DNA of 7,796 nt from RYN-431 sp036388295 (GTDB lineage Bacteria; Planctomycetota; Phycisphaerae; Tepidisphaerales; Tepidisphaeraceae), in the NCBI GenBank assembly GCA_036388295.1, contig DASVSC010000242.1, forward strand, positions 1 to 7,796. Reading direction: 5' to 3'. The number at the start of each line of letters is the position of its first letter. Position 1 is the stretch's first letter. The translations under genes were made by a program, and so were the position numbers. The notes beneath the pieces were generated by a model that was given only the letters and a program-made list of their open reading frames with translations, did no database searches and was not told where the DNA came from. Of the stretch, positions 1-6,464 are shown one piece after another.

Positions 1-883
1 GACGCCACGGCGCGAGCAGCTGCGCGTCGTCCGTGGCCGCGTCGACCAACGGCATCAGCGTGCCCGAATCCGCCGGCCGCGTGGCGGGGGCGGTGGCGCT
101 TTGCGTGGTCGCCGGCGCGGTGGCGGGTTGTGACGTCGGCCCCGTGGCCGGCCGGGTCGTCGGCGGGTCGAACGCGGCGGCGGGGTCGGCCTTGGCCGTC
201 GTCGGTGGTGCCGGGGCGATAGCGGGCGCCAGCCGGGCGAGCGTCGCACGCGTCCATCGGCCGTCACGTTTTTTGTAGAGCGTCACGTCCTGCAGCGGGG
301 CGGCCGTGGTGTTCGCGGCCCGCACGCCGTCCGGGCCGCCGGTCAGACGCAGCGGGGCGGGGAACTTCAGCGAGACGTCGTACAGCAGGAACGATTCGGC
401 CTGCGTGTCCGATCGGAACAGCGGCGTGTTCGCGGCCCGCAGCGGTGCGAGCCATTGGCCGGGCTCCAGCGCGGCCGGCGTCGCGCTGCCGTCGGCCGGC
501 ATCAGGTTCGTCCAGAGCAGGCGGCCGGTTTTGACCTGCGCTCGCGGCCATGACGCCTGCGTTTCGCCGCCGGGAACGCTCAGCAGCACGTCGGTCGGGC
601 TCTTGGCGTCGAGCGGGGCGCTGAAACGGATCACGCCGATCGGACGCGGGCGATTGTCCTCGCCGGCCCCCGCGATCGCGCGGCGGGACGTGACGAACGG
701 CGGCAGCGTCGACGGCCACGCTTTACGGGCGTTCGCGACGTTCTGGGTCGTGTCGACGTCGAACACGACCCACTCGCGCACCTCGACGGCGGACGACGTT
801 GTCGCCGGTTCGGCCGCGGTTAAACCGGCGGGCATGGTGGCCAGGCAGACGGCGAAGATGAACGATGTAAGTCGGCCGGTCAT
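1..883 (-). CDS. Secreted protein of unknown function with Thr/Pro/Ala linker (3' end outside window)
   Basis: From ATG 883 the frame runs without a stop to base 1: 294 full codons plus one base, so the C-terminus is missing. It opens with a signal peptide (MTGRLTSFIFAVCLATMPAG, cut near residue 24). Residues 33-218 look like a folded domain. They contain VEVREWVVFDVDTTQNVANA (33-52), LPPFVTSRR (60-68), GVIRFSAP (83-90), RLLWTNLMP (121-129), ESFLLYDVSLKFPAPLRL (163-180) and LQDVTLYKKRDGRW (197-210). Residues 220-273 are a disordered Thr/Pro/Ala linker, after which a new folded segment starts (GTLMPLVDAATDDAQLL). No family, active site or membrane helix is recognised. Gene order and the four-base overlap tie it to the NPCBM-like gene. 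Export is well supported; the role is unknown. Codon use matches the neighbouring genes, so I read this as a real gene rather than an antisense shadow. Confidence 0.8.
   Translation of the reverse strand, partial: MTGRLTSFIFAVCLATMPAGLTAAEPATTSSAVEVREWVVFDVDTTQNVANARKAWPSTLPPFVTSRRAIAGAGEDNRPRPIGVIRFSAPLDAKSPTDVLLSVPGGETQASWPRAQVKTGRLLWTNLMPADGSATPAALEPGQWLAPLRAANTPLFRSDTQAESFLLYDVSLKFPAPLRLTGGPDGVRAANTTAAPLQDVTLYKKRDGRWTRATLARLAPAIAPAPPTTAKADPAAAFDPPTTRPATGPTSQPATAPATTQSATAPATRPADSGTLMPLVDAATDDAQLLAPWR
65..226 (-). repeat. Low-complexity Thr/Pro/Ala linker-coding stretch
   Basis: The stretch encodes residues 220-273 of the left-edge gene, a degenerate repeat built from TTRPAT, PTSQPAT, APATTQSAT and APATRPAD. 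Such linkers commonly join domains of exported proteins in Phycisphaerae-like planctomycetes. Related but shorter runs occur in two neighbouring products (ASTTSRPTT at residues 96-104 of the NPCBM-like protein, GPTTQPG near the end of the small secreted protein). Confidence 0.55.
880..883 (-). promoter_or_regulatory. ATGA stop/start overlap (translational coupling)
   Basis: The ATG at 883-881 overlaps the TGA at 882-880 on the minus strand. The preceding bases (GCACGCCC) have no Shine-Dalgarno match. The junction shares the 11-mer CGCCCATGACC with the overlap at 2184-2187. Confidence 0.62.
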
Positions 884-2187
884 GGGCGTGCGGGCTCGCT
901 CGGCGTTTGGGGTCGCAGCAGGCGGGCGTTGGCCCAGACGACGCGGTCGCCCACGTCCTGGTCCTGCCCGAAGTCGACGTCCAGCGTCAGGCTTTGTACG
1001 CCCGACACGTCGACGGTCACGTCGAACGGGGCGTCCGTTCCTTTGGCCCGCGGCTTCTCGAACAGTGTTCGGCCGTCGGCGGTGACGCGGACGACGGCGT
1101 CGCCCGAGCGGCCGGCCGGCTGTTGGAAGCCGACACGGCTGCGGAACTGCACGAACTGGCCGTTGAGCGCGTACGTCAGCTGGGTGCGGGCGTGCACCGC
1201 CAGGCCGCGCGCGACGGGGCCGTCGGTCAGCTGCAGTGGCTTGTCGTCGAGCGCGCGGTCGATTTTCCAGCCGAGCAGGCGGTCGAAGTAGGGCGTCTGC
1301 TCCACGCGCGCCGGCGTCAGGTCCGACAGGCTCAGCACGCGCCCGTTGCGAAAGGCGATGCGCGTGACGTCCCGCCGCGGGAGCGTCAGGGCCTGGCCCC
1401 ACGTCGTGGTGAGGCCGACGGATTTGTCGTCGATCGACGTCCACGTGCCGGGCAAGGCGTTGCCGCTGGCCAGCACGAACGCCTGCTGGGGCGCGGCCGC
1501 CGGGGCGTCGGCGGCCGTGACGGGGCGCGCGAACACCACGCCCACCAGCCGCGCCAGCGCGATGGACCGGGTCTGGTCGCCGAACTTGAAGCGCAGCGCT
1601 TTATCCTCCACGCCCTCGGCGACGCCGCGCACGGCGATGATTTTCCCGTCGCGTACGGCAAAGGCGATGTCGTCCGCGCCGCCGGCTTCGCCCAGCGCCT
1701 TCGCCTCGGCCACTTGATTGGCCGCGCCGCACCAGAGGTCACGCACGGCCGCAACGGGCACGTCCAGCGGCACGCCGCTGACCGTTCCCGAAACACGGCC
1801 GCCGCTCCATCCGGAGGGCGTGAGCGTGAGCGTGTCTCCGGTCGACAACTGCACCTGCCACGGCCGCGTGTCGACAGTTGTGGGACGGCTGGTCGTCGAT
1901 GCGGCCTGGGTCACCGGATCGTTCCGCTTCGTAATGGGAAGCGTCGTGACCTGCCGGACGGCCGGGCCGGTCGCTGGGGCGTCGGCCAGTACGACTTCGA
2001 CGATGTCGTCCAGCGGCACTTCGACCGGTGCGGCCGCGTCGGTCGCGAGCCGCAACTTCCCATCGCGGACGGCGACCAGTCGCCCGGTCAGTGTCGTCTC
2101 TTCCGCGCGGCGCACGGTGGCCGCCCCGGCGACGGCGGCCAGGACCAGCAGCAGCGGCAGCGTGCGGAGGAGCGCAAACGAGGTCAT
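880..2187 (-). CDS. Secreted protein with short beta-barrel-like repeats and C-terminal NPCBM-like domain
   Basis: The start at ATG 2187 gives 435 residues. It is chosen because a signal peptide follows at once (MTSFALLRTLPLLLVLAAVAGA, cut near 22) and because it overlaps the upstream stop. An in-frame start at 2364 would add 59 Arg/Pro-rich residues lying inside the upstream gene. Residues about 33-280 contain four loosely similar units of the form 'G-x-L-x-x-x-DGK-L-x-L ... V-P-L-x-x-I/V-x-x-V' (about 33-68, 110-153, 172-219, 235-280), like small Sm-like barrels. A Thr/Pro spacer lies between the first two. Residues about 297-427 match the NPCBM/NEW2 carbohydrate-binding pattern: RGLAVHARTQLTYALNG, a GFQ segment, VVRVTADGRTLFE, LTLDVDFGQDQDVGDRVVWANARL. 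It probably binds an envelope or extracellular glycan; no catalytic domain is present. Its stop overlaps the next gene by four bases. Confidence 0.86.
   Translation of the reverse strand: MTSFALLRTLPLLLVLAAVAGAATVRRAEETTLTGRLVAVRDGKLRLATDAAAPVEVPLDDIVEVVLADAPATGPAVRQVTTLPITKRNDPVTQAASTTSRPTTVDTRPWQVQLSTGDTLTLTPSGWSGGRVSGTVSGVPLDVPVAAVRDLWCGAANQVAEAKALGEAGGADDIAFAVRDGKIIAVRGVAEGVEDKALRFKFGDQTRSIALARLVGVVFARPVTAADAPAAAPQQAFVLASGNALPGTWTSIDDKSVGLTTTWGQALTLPRRDVTRIAFRNGRVLSLSDLTPARVEQTPYFDRLLGWKIDRALDDKPLQLTDGPVARGLAVHARTQLTYALNGQFVQFRSRVGFQQPAGRSGDAVVRVTADGRTLFEKPRAKGTDAPFDVTVDVSGVQSLTLDVDFGQDQDVGDRVVWANARLLRPQTPSEPARP
2184..2187 (-). promoter_or_regulatory. ATGA stop/start overlap (translational coupling)
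   Basis: On the minus strand the ATG at 2187-2185 shares bases with the TGA at 2186-2184 of the preceding gene. The bases before the ATG (GCCCGCCC) contain no Shine-Dalgarno match, so the downstream gene is probably translated by re-initiation. Confidence 0.65.
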
Positions 2188-2774
2188 GGGCGGGCGGCCC
2201 CCGGCTGGGTCGTCGGGCCGTTGTTGCCGGTGGCGGCGGGTACGGTTTCTTCGGACGACAAGCGGCGGTAGTAGCTTTGCAGCAGCGATTCGTAGCCGCT
2301 GGGGAAGCCGTCGGTCTGGGCCTGCAGGATCTGCTCGCGGGCCTTGGGCTTGAGCGCGCCCCATTGTTTTTCGCCCGCCCGGGCGTCACGCAAATCGCCC
2401 ATGCCGCCGGGCCCGCCGGCGAGGGTGGATTTCTTCGCGCCCTGCGTCGGGTTCATGCTGCCGCCGCCATTGCCGTTGCAGGCTTGTTCCAAGGCTTTGA
2501 TCATCACGTCGAGCGAATCGGCGACGTGCTTCTGCTTCGTCTGGAGTGGCGCGTCGGTTTTTTGTCGCCCGAGGTCGCCGGCGATGTCGCCCATCGCGAC
2601 GGCCATGCCGCCGACGGTTTTGCCGATGTCGTCGCCCTCGTCCGCGGCGGACTGGGCGGGCTTGAGGAAGTCGCCGACGTCTTCGGACGCCGCGGGATCG
2701 CCGGGCAGCCGGCCGGCCAGGACGACCGAACCGGCCGATAGTGTCAGGACGAAGAGGAGCGTGATGCGTCGCAT
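2184..2774 (-). CDS. Small secreted protein with GEKQWGxL/GFPxGYExLLxxYY tail
   Basis: The ATG at 2774 gives 196 residues beginning MRRITLLFVLTLSAG, a clean signal peptide with a likely cut near residue 20. A GTG at 2786 would add four residues; GTGAG there may instead act as a weak ribosome site. Residues 30-98 are helical (IGKTVGGMAVAMGDIAGDL, then QTKQKHVADSLDVMIKALEQAC). Residues 99-127 form a Gly/Asn-rich flexible stretch. Residues 134-176 form a compact segment with GEKQWGALKPKAREQILQ and GFPSGYESLLQSYYRRL. I recall this segment from small exported proteins in planctomycete BatA/DUF4175 clusters, but know no named family or function. The last 20 residues are a PTTQPG-type linker-like tail. 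Its stop overlaps the next start by four bases, so the two products are probably made in step. No catalytic residues can be proposed. Confidence 0.82.
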   Translation of the reverse strand: MRRITLLFVLTLSAGSVVLAGRLPGDPAASEDVGDFLKPAQSAADEGDDIGKTVGGMAVAMGDIAGDLGRQKTDAPLQTKQKHVADSLDVMIKALEQACNGNGGGSMNPTQGAKKSTLAGGPGGMGDLRDARAGEKQWGALKPKAREQILQAQTDGFPSGYESLLQSYYRRLSSEETVPAATGNNGPTTQPGAARP

Positions 2775-2788
2775 AGGAAGGCTCACGG

Positions 2789-4174
2789 TTAGTGCGTCGG
2801 GGCGTCGGGGGCCAAGGCTGCCGCGATGCGTTCGGCGACGGCCTGCGCCTGGTTTTGGTGGCCGTAGGCGCTGTCGATCTTGCCACGCAGCGCCGGCGGC
2901 AGGTCGGCCAGGGCGGCGCGTTCGCGGTCGATGTCGCTCGTCTCGCGGTTCACCCGCGTCTGCAACAGCCGTAACACTTTCAGCTCGGCCAGCAGCTTGT
3001 TCTTGTTCCCTTTGCAGCCGCGGCAGTTCGACTGGGATGGGGTCCCGTTGAGTTGCTTGAACGTGTCGATCAGCGAGGCCAGATCGTCTTCGATCGCCCG
3101 CGACTGGTCTTCGACGCGCGGGCCGGTCTTGCCGGTGTCGAGGTCGTTTTGCAGGAAGACGCAGCGGCGGCCGATGTCTTCCAGGGCCGGCGGAAGGGCG
3201 ATGCTGAACTCGGTCTGGCGGATGAGTTCGAGCGTTTGATCGTTGACGGTCACGATGCGTTGCTCGGCCAGCGCCAGGCGGCGGACGGACAGCTGCGCGT
3301 CGCGGTTGCCGCCCGCGGCCGTTGAGGCGAGCGACGTTTCGGCCTCGCGCAGCGTCTTTTGCCGTTCGAGCATGTCCTGCAGATTGGCGAGCACCTGCTT
3401 GCGCACGGAGCGGTCAAGCTCGGTCAGGATTTTCTGTCGCTGGGCTTCGAGTTCTTTCCGGGCCGATGCCAGATCTTCCAACGCGCCGTCCTGCGACGGC
3501 GTGGCCTCGGCGGGCTTGTTGCCGCCGAGGCTGGCGGCGGCGCTGCCCATTTTCGCCGACGCGCCGCCGAGCGATTGGGCGGCATTCACGGCGTCGGCGC
3601 CGAGGGTCTGCACCGTTTGCGTGACCGACTGCGTCGCCTGCCGCGTGGCCGTCTGGTCCTGCTGCAGCGCGGGGAGTTTGGCCGTGTCGGTTTGCTTGGC
3701 CTGGGCGGCCGTGTCGGCGCGGTGCGACTGCTGCTGCTTGGTGATGGCGTCGATCTGCTTCAGGGCCGCTTCCAGCTTGCGAAGCTGTTGCAGCTGCGCC
3801 TGCAAATCGAGATCGCTGCTGAGCAGCAACTGCTTCAGCGTTTCGAGCTTGGCCAGCACCTGGCGCTGGTCGTCCGCGGCACGGCCCAAATCGCGGCGGC
3901 CGAGGCGTTCGATCACGTCCTTCATCTGCTCGACGATCAGCGCCTCGCGCGCCCGCTGCACGGCCAGCACCAGCTTCGCCGAGTCGTCGGGTTCCAACTG
4001 GCGGGTCAGTTCCGACAAGCGGAACATGCGGTCCTGCAGTTCCTGCATCTGCGCGCTAATCGTCTGCTGAAGGAACTGCACCTGATCGATCGGCGCAATT
4101 TGAGTGGTCTGCCCGAACAGGGGCGTGGCGATGAAACCCAGAATCAGGAGCAAGGCTGTCGGCCGCCGTCGCAT
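2789..4174 (-). CDS. Secreted coiled-coil protein with CxxC motif
   Basis: The ATG at 4174 gives 461 residues and is preferred because it begins directly with a signal peptide: MRRR, a hydrophobic core (about 7-19), and a likely cut after FGQ near residue 22. The mature protein is almost wholly helical and rich in Gln, Ala, Leu, Arg and Glu, with coiled-coil stretches at about 30-60, 66-150 and 233-283. A Gln/Thr/Ala-rich middle (150-190) and a small Gly/Ala/Ser patch (200-222) separate them. The third section holds CRGC (cysteines 384 and 387) followed by KGNKNKLLAELKVLRLLQTRVN, and another cysteine at 338. I recall AELKxLR..Q..VN segments in planctomycete proteins beside DUF4175-like genes, usually after Gln-rich runs. 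No enzyme motif is visible. A periplasmic structural partner of the DUF4175-like protein is the likely role, by inference. The stop lies 14 bp before the next start. Confidence 0.83.
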   Translation of the reverse strand: MRRRPTALLLILGFIATPLFGQTTQIAPIDQVQFLQQTISAQMQELQDRMFRLSELTRQLEPDDSAKLVLAVQRAREALIVEQMKDVIERLGRRDLGRAADDQRQVLAKLETLKQLLLSSDLDLQAQLQQLRKLEAALKQIDAITKQQQSHRADTAAQAKQTDTAKLPALQQDQTATRQATQSVTQTVQTLGADAVNAAQSLGGASAKMGSAAASLGGNKPAEATPSQDGALEDLASARKELEAQRQKILTELDRSVRKQVLANLQDMLERQKTLREAETSLASTAAGGNRDAQLSVRRLALAEQRIVTVNDQTLELIRQTEFSIALPPALEDIGRRCVFLQNDLDTGKTGPRVEDQSRAIEDDLASLIDTFKQLNGTPSQSNCRGCKGNKNKLLAELKVLRLLQTRVNRETSDIDRERAALADLPPALRGKIDSAYGHQNQAQAVAERIAAALAPDAPTH

Positions 4175-4263
4175 GATGTCCCCCGAGGCAATGCGGTGAA
4201 GGGTAATGCTTCTTCGGTCGCGATTCCAAACAATTCGTGTGCCGCCGGTCATGGTTAACCCTC
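4175..4263 (-). other. Leader region of the coiled-coil gene, no firm promoter seen
   Basis: This is the non-repeat part of the only sizeable gap between genes (4175-4352). It is more AT-rich than its surroundings, with an 8-bp palindrome GGTTAACC at 4253-4260 and the stretch AATTGTTTGGAATC on the minus strand. A weak -35-like TTGTTT is present, but no convincing -10 box lies at the right distance, so I do not call a promoter. If the lower genes have their own start of transcription, this is where it should be. Confidence 0.35.
4179..4184 (-). promoter_or_regulatory. Shine-Dalgarno-like site for the coiled-coil gene
   Basis: On the minus strand GGGGGA lies four bases before the ATG at 4174. 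It supports this start over the in-frame ATG at 4252, which would put 26 polar residues in front of an evident signal peptide. Spacing is slightly short, so this is supportive rather than decisive. Confidence 0.45.
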
Positions 4264-4334
4264 GTAGGGGCGACCTATAGGCCGCCCGCCGGACGCCGTT
4301 CTACGCTCACGGGCGACATATATGTCGCCCTTAC
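4264..4334. repeat. Inverted pair of REP-like palindromes (possible RAYT-mobilised element)
   Basis: Two palindromes sit in inverted orientation. The left one (4268-4287) has 10-bp arms with one mismatch, which becomes a G-U pair in the minus-strand RNA. The right one (4311-4330) is a perfect 20-bp palindrome, GGGCGACATA followed by TATGTCGCCC. Each is preceded at its outer foot by GTAG (4264-4267) or by GTAA (minus strand, 4334-4331). The 25-base blocks 4264-4288 and the complement of 4310-4334 agree at 21 of 25 positions, so the whole unit can also fold as one long stem with a 21-base loop. A GTAG-type foot on a short GC-rich palindrome is the hallmark of REP sequences moved by REP-associated tyrosine transposases. 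The element begins 18 bp after the stop of the DUF4175-like gene. There is no T-run, so it is not a classical intrinsic terminator, but it could block 3' decay or modulate read-through. Confidence 0.72.
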
Positions 4335-4352
4335 ACGGCTTTTCGAGTGTGT

Positions 4353-6458
4353 TCAGTTGTCGAATGCCGAGTCGGTTTCCTTGGTCTTCAACCCGTCGGT
4401 CGTCTGCTTGGCCCGTTCCTGCAGGCGGATGATTTCGTTGAGCTGGTTGATCACGTCCACGAAGCTGTCCCACTGCGCCATCTGCTTCAGAATGGCGTTC
4501 ATCTGGGCGACGATGCGCTCCTGCCGGCCCGTAGCGGCGGCCGCGTCGGGCGTGCCGCCGGCGGCCGTGGCGTCGAGCGCGTCGCGCTGCTCGGCCATCG
4601 GCCCGCCGGCCAGGGCTTTTAACGGGTCGGTCACGCTGCGCTGCATCAGGGCGTAAGATTCGGGCGTGCCAAGGGTGTTGAGCCGCATTTCGGTGATCGA
4701 TTCGACCAGGCTGGTGGCGACGCGGCTGGTCTCGCGCAGCAGTTCGCGGTGCCGCCGCGCCGCGCCACCGGCGGTTTCGGGCGACAGGGCGGCCAGTTCC
4801 TGCGCCAGCGCGGCCGCCTGATCGGTCGCTTTCCTGAACTTCGCCCGCTCGCCCTGCTGGCGGAGCAAAATCTCTTTGAACAGATCCTCGGGCGTGACGA
4901 GCCGGAACACCGCTTCCTTCGACCGGGCCGTTTGCGAGCCTTCGTACCGGGCGTCGCTGGCGACCGCGCCCACCGATACGATCGCCCCCGGCGGCGCGTG
5001 CAGATCGGCGACGCTGAATTGGTCGCGCAGTTGAACCTCCTTCTCATTGGCCGGCTGCTGCGGGCCATAGACCGGCCGGGTGGTCGCGCGCGTCTGGCGC
5101 TGCTGGTCGGCGTCGAGCCATTCGGTCTTCGCGACCAGGCCGGCGTCGCGCAGGCCGTAGTCGTCACGGGCGTCGATCGTCAGGGGCAGTGTGGCCTGCG
5201 GCGTGATGCGCTGGCGCACGCCGCTGTACGCCAGACTGACGCGCGGCGGCTGGTCGATGAGCAACCCGATCGTCAGCGGCGTCGTCTCCGCACTCAGGCC
5301 GGTGCCGGACGCGGTCAGGTCCATGCGGAAGTGCATCGGGCGTTCGTGCGTCCAGGCCAATTCGTATTCGCGGTCATTGACTTTGTTCACGGTGACGCCG
5401 CTCTCGCCGGTGACGAACTTATCGAGCGCGACGCTGACACGCACGCGCAGGCGCAGCGTGGTCTGGGCGAGAAAACGCGAGTCGGTGCTGTCGCCGCCGA
5501 AGTCGTGTGTCGTCGGCGACAGGTCGGTCGGGTGTTGACTGGTCAGGCGCAGCGACTCGACGCGCGGCCGGTCGATCGGTTCGACGCGGATCGGCTCCGG
5601 TTCGTCGTCGCCGCCGCTGACGCGGATCGTCTCCGGCGTGTTCATCGGCGGCAGCTCGTGGCGGAAATCGGACGGGGCGAAGCGGTTCATCGTCGCGTCG
5701 ACCCGCGGCCCCGAGCCGGGCAAACGACTGACGCGCACCTGCTCCGGTTCCACGCTGCCGGCCCGCACGCGCACGAACAGCGTGGCCGGCTCGCCGCGCG
5801 GGACGAGCAGACGCCGGTCGTCGGTCAGGCCCCCGACGGTCAAATACGTTTTCTGCGGCCAAGGGTCATTCGACCCGGCGAACCAGCGCCGGGCCCATAA
5901 CCCGCTCGACTGCGGGAAAGCGGCCACGAGCGCGACGGCCACGAAGACCACGCCGCCGACGCTCATCTCGAGCAGGCCGAGGCGCGATTCGTTCAGGCGC
6001 GTCAGCCAGTCGACGCGCCGCAATTCCGCGTCGGCCGATTCCAAGGCGGCGTGCGCCATCGCCGCGGAGCCGTTGTGCGGGGAAGCCGGGTCGAGTTGCA
6101 GCAGCGTGGCCACGCGCGGGGCGAGGTCGCCGGGCCGGCCGGCGGCGCGGTCGATCGTGTCGGCCAGCGTCACCGCGTCAATCGGCTGCAGCAGCGGCGC
6201 GGCCAGCCACTGCCACGCCCGATACGCGACGAATACGACGGCCGGCAGCAGCAGGGCGACGCGCACGGCCAAGCCCAGGCGGAATGTGCGGTCGAGCAGG
6301 AAGCTGAGCAGCGCCAATACCAACGTCAGCAGCAGCAGGCGCAGCACGCTCGTCACCGCCACGTGCCATTTCAGCCGGCGGCGTAGCGCGTCCAGGCGCG
6401 CCAGCAGACGTTGCCGGGCGACGGTCGCGTCGAAATGATGATGCGTCAGGTCGTCCAT
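4353..6458 (-). CDS. DUF4175-like multi-domain membrane protein
   Basis: This is a complete 701-residue protein starting at ATG 6458, 6 bp after the upstream stop, with only a weak GGA as ribosome site. A basic, helical N-terminus (residues 1-32) precedes two membrane helices (about 35-57 and 62-82). Then comes the segment IDAVTLADTIDRAAGRPGDL (93-112), typical of DUF4175-like proteins, and a third membrane helix (about 162-181). Residues about 200-520 are beta-rich and probably extracytoplasmic. They include ARDDYGLRDAGL (430-441), a pattern found in the repeated domains of this family. Residues about 522-690 are helical and Gln/Arg/Glu-rich, with coiled-coil character (ILLRQQGERAKFRK, INQLNEIIRLQERAK). 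No cysteine and no catalytic motif is visible. The family has no assigned biochemical role known to me; a scaffold in an envelope complex is the plausible reading. The order after a BatA-like gene matches planctomycete clusters as I remember them. Confidence 0.85.
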   Translation of the reverse strand: MDDLTHHHFDATVARQRLLARLDALRRRLKWHVAVTSVLRLLLLTLVLALLSFLLDRTFRLGLAVRVALLLPAVVFVAYRAWQWLAAPLLQPIDAVTLADTIDRAAGRPGDLAPRVATLLQLDPASPHNGSAAMAHAALESADAELRRVDWLTRLNESRLGLLEMSVGGVVFVAVALVAAFPQSSGLWARRWFAGSNDPWPQKTYLTVGGLTDDRRLLVPRGEPATLFVRVRAGSVEPEQVRVSRLPGSGPRVDATMNRFAPSDFRHELPPMNTPETIRVSGGDDEPEPIRVEPIDRPRVESLRLTSQHPTDLSPTTHDFGGDSTDSRFLAQTTLRLRVRVSVALDKFVTGESGVTVNKVNDREYELAWTHERPMHFRMDLTASGTGLSAETTPLTIGLLIDQPPRVSLAYSGVRQRITPQATLPLTIDARDDYGLRDAGLVAKTEWLDADQQRQTRATTRPVYGPQQPANEKEVQLRDQFSVADLHAPPGAIVSVGAVASDARYEGSQTARSKEAVFRLVTPEDLFKEILLRQQGERAKFRKATDQAAALAQELAALSPETAGGAARRHRELLRETSRVATSLVESITEMRLNTLGTPESYALMQRSVTDPLKALAGGPMAEQRDALDATAAGGTPDAAAATGRQERIVAQMNAILKQMAQWDSFVDVINQLNEIIRLQERAKQTTDGLKTKETDSAFDN

Positions 6459-6464
6459 GGTCCG

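Noticed and set aside
907..2271. 454-codon open frame on the plus strand
   Set aside because: It lies antisense to the NPCBM-like gene. Its Arg/Gly/Ala/His-rich product shows no domain or signal, as expected for a shadow in high-GC DNA where stops are rare.
2188..2364. 59-residue N-terminal extension of the NPCBM-like gene
   Set aside because: It is Arg/Pro-rich, lies inside the upstream gene and would bury the signal peptide. The ATG at 2187 is far better.
4175..4252. 26-residue N-terminal extension of the coiled-coil gene
   Set aside because: It is polar and would precede a clear signal peptide. GGGGGA sits just before the ATG at 4174.
3359..4258. 299-codon open frame on the plus strand
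   Set aside because: It is the reverse of a Gln/Leu-rich coiled-coil gene, which gives Leu/Gln-rich shadows. There is no start context or domain.
4311..4330. Perfect palindrome as an intrinsic terminator
   Set aside because: No T-run follows on either strand, and a matching partner palindrome nearby points to a REP-type repeat instead.
4255..4473. 72-codon open frame on the minus strand ending in GDIYVARERR...GRPYEG
   Set aside because: It overlaps the end of the DUF4175-like gene in another frame and then reads through the REP-like doublet. The peptide is simply the translation of the repeat.
4749..5900. 383-codon open frame on the plus strand
   Set aside because: It is antisense to the DUF4175-like gene, with low-complexity Arg/Ala/Gly composition and no recognisable motif.
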